Shown: positions 25,901 through 37,900 of the stretch, one piece after another | Position numbering within the stretch: position 1 is the stretch's first letter | Layout: the number at the start of each line of letters is the position of its first letter | DNA from: Antedon mediterranea | Taxonomy: Eukaryota; Echinodermata; Crinoidea; Comatulida; Antedonidae | NCBI RefSeq assembly: GCF_964355755.1 | Contig: NC_092670.1 | Location: forward strand, 27,021,795-27,085,794 | Direction: 5' to 3' | DNA length: 64,000 nucleotides | Position numbers and translations under genes: made by a program | The notes under the pieces: generated by a model | Database searches by the model: none | The model's input: only the letters and a program-made list of their open reading frames with translations | What the model was told of the DNA's origin: nothing

Positions 25901-28900
25901 TTTTGATCAGTTTTAATTGACTGTGGCGTTTACCATAGTTGGTGTTTTGTTTTATTTCCTCAACAGTGGTGCCAGTTTTTGAAACTCTTTGCAATTCGTT
26001 AAATTGTTTGTCGGCCGCTTCTTTGGACTGAATGTACTTGATAGCGTCGCTATGTGTGTAAGTCTTCGCTTGACGGAAGAGCTTTTTCTGTACATCTTCA
26101 GAGTTTGTGCCGAATTTGATTGCTTCAAGAATGTGCTGGTCGTGTTGCTCATCGGGGTATTCACACTCCTTTAATAGGATTTCCACGCGAGCAACATACG
26201 CATCTATGCTTTCCTTTTGTTTTTGTTTAAGGCTTTGAAAGTTCCAGCGGGCTAGATTAAAATTTGTTTTTGGTTGAATAAACGCTTCAAATTTTTCCCA
26301 GTGTTTCGGGAGGTTGTTTTTCTCTTGCTCAGTAAGAGACCATCCACGTCGGATTTTCATTGCCTTTTCTCCCATCCACAACATGACATAGCTAACATAA
26401 CAACATGACATAGCTAACATAACAACATGACATATCACGTCGGGGTCACCATGTTATGTTATATATATCGATAATAAATGAAGAAACTCTCAAGTATAAT
26501 AAGAATAGTCTTTATTGTAAGAAGTCTGTAACTGAACTGTACAAAGTGATATCAGTAAGGTGGCTCGTGATTGGTTAATCTATATGGTATGACTATGGTG
26601 TCTTATTACTTTATACAGTATATAGGTCGCTATACTAAAGCAGTATTATTATAACAGTCATTGTTTTAGATCAAACACGTATGGAAACAAAGCTGTGTCT
26701 CGATCTATCCGGGTACCCATTTATACACCTGGGTGGCGAGAGGCAAAAATAAGTAAAGTATCTTGTCTAAGGATACAAGCATCAGAGATGTTTTTGTTTG
26801 GGTCAGAGACCCCCGGGCCCTATAATGTAATTATTTAAACATTTTTGTTCATTCTTTCAATGATACAAGTTTTTGTTGAAGTTTGTGTTTAAAGAAATCT
26901 TGAAAGAAAAAACTGTGTATCGAGTCTTTGTTTTCAAAAACCCTATATTGGACTTACAATACAATACAATACAATACAATACAAATCTTTCTTTATTCTG
27001 GAATAGCTCTTTCAATACACAAGTACTGGTCTCCCAAGAGGTCCAGATTTGGAAAAAAATACAAGAAAAAAGTAAAGCTATATTAAAACTATGTACAATA
27101 GAAGTTATACAAGATTTTTAAATTCAACTTGACTAAGTGTCTCATAATTTTTACGGATATGTACAGGAAGATTATTCCATAAGGTTGATGCTCTATAATT
27201 AAACATTCTCTTTCCATAAATATTGTTCCATGCTGGAACATTTAGAGTTTTAGTTGATTGACTTCTTGTATTTTTTGTGTGAAAAGTGTCCATAAATTTG
27301 AATAGATTTGCTAAATAAGATGGTGCTAAACCCTGTAGGCATTTAAATAACATAATTAATAAATAAATCATTTTCCCATCTGTCATGGACACTCTTCCAT
27401 TTTAGTGAGGACATCAATTCTGTTATAGGGGTGTACATATCAGCATAAAGAATGATTCTAGCTACTCTATTTTGAAGTACTTGAAGACGATTAACAAGTT
27501 CTAAGTTACAATTTGACCAAACATTACTACAGTAATCAAAACAGGGTAATACTATTGCATTAGCAAGTAGTCTTAAAGCAAAATTTGGAATATAATATCT
27601 TAATCTACGAATAATACCGATACGTTGTGATACTCTAGAAGCTACTTGTTCAACATGCTGTTTCCATGACATAAATGAATCAAATGTAAGTCCAAGATAT
27701 TTAAAATTGTCAACTCTTTCGACATCATTGCCATTAATAGAAACAGAAATATTATTGAATTTACTAAGTGATATTCTAGTTCCAAATAACATAAATTTTG
27801 TTTTCTTTATATTGAGGGTTAGTAAATTGTTATCAAACCAGGTAGTGAACTTACTAACATTTTGATTAATCATGTTCTGTAGAAGAACTGGATCAGATGA
27901 GGAACATAATATTGTTGTATCATCTGCATACATGATACATTTATTATTTATCACATCTGGTAAAGAATTAACATAAATTATAAAAAGCAATGGCCCAAGA
28001 ATTGACCCTTGTGGTATACCAACAGTAATAGGTTTAGAAAATGACAAAGATGATTTGATATTTACAACTTGTGATCTTCCTGATAAGTATGATATAAACC
28101 AATTTAAGGCATTACCATGCACACCGTATTGTTTTAATTTACTAAAAAGCAGATTATGATTTATGGTTTCAAAAGCCTTTTGCAAATCTAAAAAAATAGC
28201 AGCTGTAACATTACCTTCATTTATATTTTTTAGAATGTAGTCAGAAAAATCAATGAGTGTTGTATTAGTTGAATGGTTACGTCTAAAACCAGATTGACAA
28301 GGGTTTAAAATATTATTTTCCGACAAGTAGTAATAAAGTTTATTGTGTACTATTCTTTCAATTATCTTTGAAACTATAGGCAATACTGAAATTGGTCTGT
28401 AATTTCCAACATCAGATGTATCTCCTCCTTTGAACACTGGGGTAACTTTAGCAGTTTTCCATTTACAAGGAAATGTTGCTGTAATAAACGACAAGTTTAT
28501 TATGTAATTAAGTGAGTGACATACAATGGGACCAGCTAATTTTAAGAGCTTAACATCAAAACCATCCAAGCCTGAAGCTTTGTTATTTGAAAAGCTATTG
28601 ATTATATCATGGAGGTATTTTTTATACCTCCATGATTATATCAAATACACAATCAGGAGTTAAAATGTGAAAATCAAAATTGTTTAAAATAATGTTAGTA
28701 GGGTTAGTGTTAGTATTACAAGGTAGATTATGTTTCTTAGCAAGATTATTACCAATAGAAGAAAAATAATCATTAAATTTATTAGCTATTTCTTTATCAT
28801 TATTTGAGAGTCCACTACCAACCCGAACAGAGGAGATAGCTTGTTTTTTATCAGGAATAATTTTTTTAATGGTTTCCCACAATTTTTTAGAATTTGTGGT

Positions 28901-31900
28901 ATTTGCTGTTATAGCATCTGTACAAATTTTCTTTTTAAGTGATCTATTTAGTTTATTTGCTTGATTCCTCAAACTTTTTGCCTTATTCCAGTCTGCCTCA
29001 TCATTTGTTTTATGAGCTTTCTTAAAATAATAGTCTCTATCTTTTGTTAATTTTAGATATTGTTTAGTAATCCATTCAGGCATTGAAGTTTTTACTCTCT
29101 TAATTCTACGAGGTGCATGTTTATTGCAAGCATAATTAAATAAATTTGACCAAATATCCCAAGCTTTATCTACATCAGAACATTCCATGACTAAACTCCA
29201 ATCTTGTTTTTTAACAGAGTCAATGAAATCGTTCTCATTAAACTTTTTAAAAGACCTAGAATTTGTTGTTTTTGGTTGACCTTTTATTTTCTTATACTTG
29301 CGAATTAAGTAAATTAATGAATGGTCACTTATTCCAAGACTATAAACTCCTGATTCAGAATACTTCTTGAGATTTGAAACAAAAATAAGATCTAATATTG
29401 TTTTACTTGAATCGGTGATTCGTGTACTCTCATTAATTAATTGTTTTAAGTTACTATGATTTTCTAAATTCTTAATTTTAGTTTGATTTACCTTTTTGGA
29501 AATATCAAGGTTGAAATCTCCTAGTACAATTACTTCATCATATTCAGATGTATAATGTTGGAATAAACTATCAATGTCTGTTATGTAATCTATATTGGCA
29601 CTCGGGGGTCTGTAAACTGTTCCAACAAGAAAAGGCTTAGTATGTGGTAAATTAATTTCTATCCATAGACTTTCAACATTGTCAGCAATGTTATTTGTTA
29701 TTATTTTATGTACAATACACTCTTTATATAACACAAAATTCCACCTCCTATTTTGTTTTTCCTATCAAATCTACAAATATTATACCCATTTATAGTGAGC
29801 TCTGTGTTATCAATATTCTTATCAAGCCAACTTTCAGTTAAACATAGTATGTCAATGTTATTTTTATCTAAAAGTACATTAATTTGATCAACTTTGTTTC
29901 GCAGGCTTTGAACATTTAGATGCGTAATTTTAAGCCCTTTACCAAGATACAGATCATTGTTTATAGGATCATTAAGAAATGGTAATTCAGATACAGTATT
30001 TTTAATAAAGCAGGCGGAACACCACCAATTGTCAAAGTTATGTTTAACCATTACGCAGTTTACATGAAAATCTAATGTGCAACATTTACATGAAATATGT
30101 GATTCACATGATTTTATGTACTTTAAACAGTCGGCACATGTACCAACTGTTACACCTTTATTTGTTTGTTGAGATTGCTTTATGTTTGCAGGATGTTGTA
30201 TGCAAGATCTCTTAAAAAAGCAATATAGTTCATTGCGATAAGTTTAATACCAGACCCATTCAAGTGAAGTCCATCCTTGGCAAGATGTTGTAGACTGATG
30301 TTTGAGTTGTCAATGAATGCCCAGTTGAGTGTACTGCACTTGTCATGTAGCCTAGCATTGAATTCCTTGACCCAAGCATATCTACCTGCGTTTTGATGCA
30401 TAATTAACGAAGAGATTGCAATATGGATAGATGTGTCGGCGTCCCTGATACAGTTACATAACAAAGTAATGAGTTTGATGCATTTCATCGGCATACAGTC
30501 ATTTGTGTTGTTTGTTCCACAATGTATAATAACGCTTGATGGGTTTTGCTCTTGTATTAACACAGGTGCTAATTTGATCCACATTTCCAGTTTGCTTCCT
30601 GGGATACAGCAGTTGATCACTCTCATACGACTAGACATTCTTCTCCCAACTAAATGTTTTGGAATAGAGTCACCGATTATGAGCACAGTTTGTTTTCTAC
30701 CACCATGTGATGTTTTAATTACTGGTTGAGGATGAGACGGGGGTGCTTCATTGTGACGGCTAGTCACTGCATCTGTTGATGGATCTTCACAATTCTGCAT
30801 ACACTGCTGAACATCAGATTGATCATTTGATGACGGTCTCAAAGGCATAGATTTTGAAGGCTTTGTTTCAGGTATATTCATCACTGTAGAAGTTTGTTTG
30901 ATTGGATAAGATTCTTCCATCTCAAGTGCACTGAATTGGTTACTAATTGGAATTGTAATAATGTCAGATTGCAATGGCACAGTTACTGTTTTACATTCAG
31001 ATGACCCAATACTACTGGTGGTTTGGGTTAATGATTGGCAGCATATAGTGTCTGTCTGGCAGCATTTGTTTGAGACTTCCACTTTGTTAGATATGTTTGT
31101 AGAATGCAATTTTGAGACTTCCACTTTGTTAGATATGTTTGTAGAATGCAATTTCTCCATCAGGAACATATTGTGCTTACACATCTCTTGAAACACAACA
31201 GATAATTGGGTAAAATTTGATCTCATATCTCTGAATTCTTCCAGCTGACTTTTCAAGTCATCTATTTTTGCTTCCAAAATATCAGTTGAAACACGTTGTT
31301 CAGTTGTTTGGGTTTGACTTTCCATCGATAGTACAGGAAAAACATGATTATTTGGTGAATCTTTCTTAAGAGTTAAATCATTATCATCATCTTGAAATGA
31401 AAGTGTATTAGTTGTCAACTTGTGGTTCTCAATAGCTGCTAAAATGGATTCATCGCTAAATCCATAGAAACTAGTTGATGGGTCTAGGTAACTATCAAAT
31501 AGATGATCAATTAGGCTCAAATTGGCCATGATTTCAGGACTTACCCACCTTAGTATATCCTGGTTAATCAAGGTTGGAAAGAGTGGTAAATGGGTTCTCG
31601 TTCTTAAAGCCTTCGCATCTATGCTATCTTGGCTGACGGTGATAACAGATATGAAACTCCTTAAGTAATTAAGAGGTCCTTTATACACATGGATAAAGAC
31701 GGTTTCAACGTTATTTACAAACATTACGTACTGTGTCCAGGTATGGAATCCATATCTCCAAGTTGTTTGGGTTTGACTTTCCATCGATAGTACAGGAAAA
31801 ACATGATTATTTGGTGAATCTTTCTTAAGAGTTAAATCATTATCATCATCTTGAAATGAAAGTGTATTAGTTGTCAACTTGTGGTTCTCAATAGCTGCTA

Positions 31901-34900
31901 AAATGGATTCATCGCTAAATCCATAGAAACTAGTTGATGGGTCTAGGTAACTATCAAATAGATGATCAATTAGGCTCAAATTGGCCATGATTTCAGGACT
32001 TACCCACCTTAGTATATCCTGGTTAATCAAGGTTGGAAAGAGTGGTAAATGGGTTCTCGTTCTTAAAGCCTTCGCATCTATGCTATCTTGGCTGACGGTG
32101 ATAACAGATATGAAACTCCTTAAGTAATTAAGAGGTCCTTTATACACATGGATAAAGACGGTTTCAACGTTATTTACAAACATTACGTACTGTGTCCAGG
32201 TATGGAATCCATATCTCCAAAAAGACATAAGCGCACTTGAAAGAGGAAACGTCATGCGACAAAACTAATTCCAGCTATCTTATTCATATGAAGATTGTTT
32301 AAAGTTTCTTGGCCTAACAACCCTGTATAACAAACGAATTCGTGGTGACTTGATTGAAAAATTCAACATTTTCAAAAGGTTTCGAGGGTGTAGGCAGGGA
32401 AGACTTCCTTCAAATGAGATGCAATCTAAGCAGAAATACACGAGGACATCAGCTTAGACTTTTCAAACCTAAATTTCACAAAGGACTGATAGGAGATCCA
32501 CTTTTTCACAATGAGTAATTATATATTTGAATAGTTTGCCAACCGAAGTCGTCATTTCTGAAACCACCAACACATTTAAAAACTGATTGAATTCGTTTTA
32601 GAAATGAGGTTAAAAGGGTAAACAAGTGTACGTATCTAAACTAATCAGAACCAAATATTCTAAACATAAACACTGAGTGGATGATTGATCGATTAAAAAT
32701 AGAATCATTGGTATATCAAGAAACGCTGCAATTCATTGATAGGTTCTGCATGACATGGTCAGACTGATCACGAATCACACATAATACACAATATTCTTTC
32801 GACCTGACATATGATAAGGAAGATCTTACATTTAAAGTAACAACTTATTAAAAGAAAAAAAACTGAACTTTAAGAACTTCATGACAAAGCATCGCTCTAA
32901 ACCTTTGTGGATTTCTATAAAGGCAACTGTTTTGATGAAGTATATCAAAACAAAAAAACTGACAGAAAATCTGCTGACCAACCATTAGAATATGATCATA
33001 GCTCAATCGTAATATCTTCAGATATCTTGATGGATGGCATTGAAATACCCACAGATGTTCCAGAAGAAAACTTAAAAACACGATGGTCATGCACTATATG
33101 ATTCAGTAAACATAGCTGTCAAGCATTTGGTGACTATGCAAGTATTTATGCAAGTTACCTAGATATTTCGTCATTTTATTGTATTTGATCATAACATTGG
33201 AAAAAGCAGTGAAACGATTGAAACGTATAGTCCCAATGTACTAATCTGTACTATGTGTTCGGAGCCACATTCATCGGTTTGGAGGGGAACAAATATGAAA
33301 AACATTCTTCTATGTCAATCACAAAGAAGCTTATGCAATTATACATGAAAGTTGATGTATGATATGCACTTTGTAACTCCAATAGCAACCGTACTAAAGT
33401 ATGGACGATGTCTGGTATAGTGAACAATAAAGTGATTGAAAACTTATTAAGAATAATCTAATCAGCTTCCATGCCATTACAGGTTGCGCAGCACGTCATT
33501 ATTTGCTGGTTATGGGAAGAAATCCTACTGGAAATCATTCGTAACGCATCCACTCCTTGTAAATGGAATTGATTAAGATTAAGAATTTGCCTGTACAGTG
33601 TACAGTAAAGTTTAATTGCAAAATATATGGTACTCTTGAGCAACTGTATAATAACAGACTACTCTTTGGAGGGTCTTGAAATGCTACCTCCATCTAGACT
33701 CAGTGACCATATACCATTAACACTAGTGATATATTTCCCTTAAATATTAAGTATTTCACTTTACACAATAAATATTTAAGGACTGTATTTCCCTGAAATT
33801 GTTTCACTTAACATTTAAAAAGCTCACCTATGGTGAATACAGACATCTTAGAACCTAACATGCGGGCCAACTATCAAGCAGAGATCAGTATGTGGCCTAA
33901 ATGAATCGGGTCGTTTGGAAGCCCCTAACCCAGTTGTTAGTTTGGAACTTGTTATATGTGTATGTAAGAGCCAGATGAAGTTGTTAATGTTACCGAAAGC
34001 ATGCATGTGTGGTTGTGATTCAATCGTTTGCTGTACCCAGATGGTCAGTAGGCATTATATCAGTGCTGGAAAAAATACTGTACCCACCTCAGAACGTTTA
34101 CCTCTTTCCATCCCAGAAAACTCCGATATTGACATGGGCCCATTATTCCCAACCCACAAGTCCTCTGTGACCGTTTTTAAATGAAATTTAAGACATTCCA
34201 GTATGCCTCCAATTTCGGTTATTTTGATCCTCTTCATCCCTTGAACACCTTCCAGGAGTGATTCAAAAAGTTTAAAATCTTCTATACAATTCTGGTCTTT
34301 TTGACACCACACTATAACCATCAGCCCCAGCCTATCATGAAAATTATATTTATTTCAATTTTTAATACCGATAATTAACAGGTCTGTGCTTTATTTGACC
34401 TTATGACCTTGAAAATGACCTTTAAACTTGTAAGTTGAAAAATTGATGAACTTGGCCATCTACCGCAATATGTCAGTAATGATCTAATAATGGTTACATT
34501 TCTTTTAATTGGCTTATATGTTGTTGAAAACAGCTTAAACCTCTATTTTACCATATTTGACCTTATAACCTTGAAAATGACCTTTGACCTGAAATTTGAG
34601 AGCAGCATCCACCCCTATCTTTTTTGTCATCCCATAAGGGATATATTCCACATGGTTGCCTGCTATTAACAGAAAATACCCCCATGATGAAAAAGCTCAC
34701 ATTGGCCGCCCTACTATTAGGGGTATATCAGTGATGATTGTATTGATACTTATCTTTTTTCGCTACTTTTTTCGTTGCTTAAAAAAAAAATTTAGGCTAT
34801 TATTATATTTGAGGAGAATTTACGTTTCAGGGGTATGGAAGGGGAAGGATATACAGGGTCTTTTTATCCTTTGTTGGGTGGGTTTTCTTTGTTTCTCTTT

Positions 34901-37900
34901 TTTTATTTTATTTTATTTTTACTCTATAACAAAAAAAACCTGAACACATATGCTAATTTTAACACGAGATATGATCGAACAATTGGTAATCTGAATACAA
35001 AAGTAATACGCATTGTCACAGCACATGGCTATTTTGGACTGCGATTACATACAGATTTTACTTTACCTAATGATCTTGGAAAATGTAGTTGCCCACTGAT
35101 AATTAGTAATAAAAATTACTGGATACTTGAGGTTAATACTAATTACGACTCTTTCATTTCGGCCGGAACATGGTGTATAGACATTGTTGGGCCCCTTAAA
35201 AACTTCAGAAAAAATATTTTTAAAATAAAAGAAAATATAGGAGAGCAATCAAGTAAACTTATAATCGTCTGTAATAAAAATTTAATTAACATAAATGCAA
35301 ATTTTACGAACGTGGTAAAATACAATGCAATAGAATCGGTCCGTTACTCACCGAAGCTAAAACAATTTTTGGACTGCTATGGTTTATGGTTGTTGCACAA
35401 AACAACCATTATGACACCATATATACCCTTGCTTTATTATTTTATCTACTGTTATATATAAACAAAATAACTAAAAAAATAACAATCAAAAATTTCTAAT
35501 AATAATAATACGCTATCAATAGTTTCAATGAACTGTCGAGGTCTAGCAGAAAAATCAAAACGCAGAGATGTGTTACACTACACTATCTAAAGTCAAAAAA
35601 ATACAATATTATCTGCCTCCAAGATGTACACTTCTCGGCAGAAACTGAGTCACTTGTTAGATTGGAGTGGGGCCTTGATTGTTTTTTTAGTTCATATCGT
35701 AGTAATGCAAGGGGAGTCGCAATCTTTTTCAATAATAACTTTCCCTACACTGTTACAAAGCATAAAAAAGATAATGATGGAAGTATGTTAGCTTTGGAGG
35801 TAAAGGTTGATGATCTAAAACCCACATAATATCGTTTGTGGCGACTGGAACTGTATTCTGGACAAAAAATTAGACTGTAAAAATTATCTAAAACTTAATA
35901 ATCCAAAGGCAAGAGATAATAAATATTTTTAGTGAATTTAATCTTACAGATGTTTGGCGTGTTTACAACCAAGATAAACAAAAGTTTACCTGGAGACAGA
36001 ATAAATTCAATAAACAAGCCAGGCTTGATTATTTCCTAATCTCATCTGAACAAAATGCTGGATTGTAATATAAAACCAGGTTACCGAACCGATCACTCAC
36101 TCGTAGATATTAAAATGACGATGAACCAGATAAAACACGGGCCAGGATACTGGAAATTTGACAATACCTTATTAAAAAATATTCAATACGTGCAACAAGT
36201 TAAAGAAACCATAAATAGAGTCCTAAAACAATATATAGTGCAAAACGAAAAAGATAATAAAGATGCTAATAAAGCGCTGTTTAGCATCAGTGATCAACTT
36301 CTTTTAGAAATGATATTAATGGAAATTAGAGCAAAAACAATTTCTTACGGGGCTTATAAGAAAAAGATTGAAAATAAAAAAGAAAAAGAATTAGAAAGGG
36401 AAATAGAAAAAATAACACTTGATATCAATAAGGGCGACGCCACGTTAAATGATAGACTAGAACTTAAGTCCGGCGAACTTATGAGTATCAGAAAAGTGAA
36501 GATGGAAAGAAGTAATGATGAAAACTAAACTTAAATGGATCGAAGAAGGTGAAAGGCCCACCAAATTTTTTCTTAACATGGAAAAGAAAAATTTTGTTGA
36601 TAAAACTATTACTAAAATAGTAAAGGAAAGCAACAATAGTATTCTGCAAAACACAAATGAAATTCTTGTTGAGTCTAGACACTTTTATAAAAACCTTTAT
36701 TCCTCAAACCACAATACAGATGATGAAAAAATATTGTAAAACTTCTTAAAACTATGAATACATAATACCAACATTAACAAAAGAACAACAAAATAAAATT
36801 GAAGGGCCAATTACTTATAATGAACTTTTAGTGGCTCTTAAAGTCTTAAGAGGTCACAAAATGGAAAGTCACCTGGTATTGACGGCTTTAGCTATGAGTT
36901 TTTTAAGTTCTTTTTTGCGGATTTAGTTTGCTATCTTTTGAGAGCTATTAACGAGTCGTATAACTCAGGTCAACTGTCAACTTCCCAAAAGTCAGGAATA
37001 ATTACTTTACTCCCTAAGGGGGATAAACCCCGAGAGTATCTAAAAAACTGGAGACCTATTACCCTGTTAAGTGTCACTTATAAACTTGTTTCGTCATGCA
37101 TTGCAGAACGAATAAAATCGGTCCTTGATATATTAATTAGTGAACAACAGAAAGGATTTATTAATGGGAGATATATAGGCGAAAATACAAGACTTATGTA
37201 TGATATTATTCAAATTTGTGAAAAGAAGAAAATTCCTGGTCTGCTTTTACTGATAGACTTTGAAAAAACGTTCGACTGCATTTCTCACACATTTGTTAAC
37301 TGCGTTCTTAAACATTTTAACTTCGGACAATCCATTCAAAAATGGGTGAAAGTACTATATAAAGATGCAAGATTCTCAGTTCTTGTCAATGGCTTTCTCT
37401 CCGAATCATTCTTAATCGAAGGAGGATGTAGACAAGGGGATGGGTTGAGTCCATACCTGATTTCTTCTTTGCGCAGAAATTTTATCCTCAATGATATCTG
37501 AAAATAAACAAATTAAAGGAATATCAATTGCAAATCATTATCATTATCTCAGTATGCGGACGACACTGTATTGTTTCTTGACGGTAAAGAGAAGTCAATG
37601 CACGAAGCATTTAAGACTCTCGACGTATTTTTCAAAATTTTCGGGCTAAAAGTGAATGTGAACAAAACAAATGCTGTCTGGGTTGGCTCATTTAAAGACC
37701 GAGGTGACTCAATATGCGAAAACTATAATATAAAATGGATCAAACATGGAGAACCCTTTGAATCATTGGGTATTCGGTTCAGTACAAATTTAAATAATAA
37801 GTAATAACTATTTATTTGAATAAGAAAGTTTTATGTTTAATTAAATTATTTTTTAGTGGAAATATGCTAAAAAAGAAAAAATTGACAACAAATTATTTAT

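Larger units (their letters stand above)
22553..26656 (-). mobile_element. Ty3-type LTR retrotransposon, internally deleted, with identical LTRs
   Basis: Two 205-bp LTRs (22553-22757 and 26452-26656) are identical as far as I can compare by eye. The element is flanked by GTCAT on both sides (22548-22552 and 26657-26661). The order on the - strand is LTR, primer-binding site, one long gag-pol frame, polypurine tract, LTR. Total length is 4104 bp, short for the superfamily, because the front of gag and the protease are missing. Identical LTRs mean recent insertion. It sits inside the 33-kb intron of PSMC3IP in antisense orientation. Confidence 0.95.
26956..32270 (-). mobile_element. near full-length CR1-type LINE, two ORFs, mutated
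   Basis: On the - strand: ORF1 (30180-32255) with coiled coil and SGNH esterase, then ORF2 with a PHD-like finger, APE endonuclease and reverse transcriptase, then a short 3' UTR ending in an (ACAAT)5 run (+ strand 26956-26984). ORF2 has at least three frame lesions (near 29737, at 28609-28642 and near 27360), so the copy is not autonomous. It inserted antisense to PSMC3IP. The truncated copy at 1197-2715 belongs to the same family. The 5' end near 32270 is approximate. Confidence 0.9.

Noticed and set aside
23398-25916. Many + strand open frames across 23.4-26.2 kb
   Set aside because: They are antisense shadows of the Ty3 gag-pol frame.
30433-31191. + strand frames of 98 and 76 residues
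   Set aside because: They are antisense shadows of LINE ORF1; the repeated peptide in the second mirrors the 42-bp duplication.
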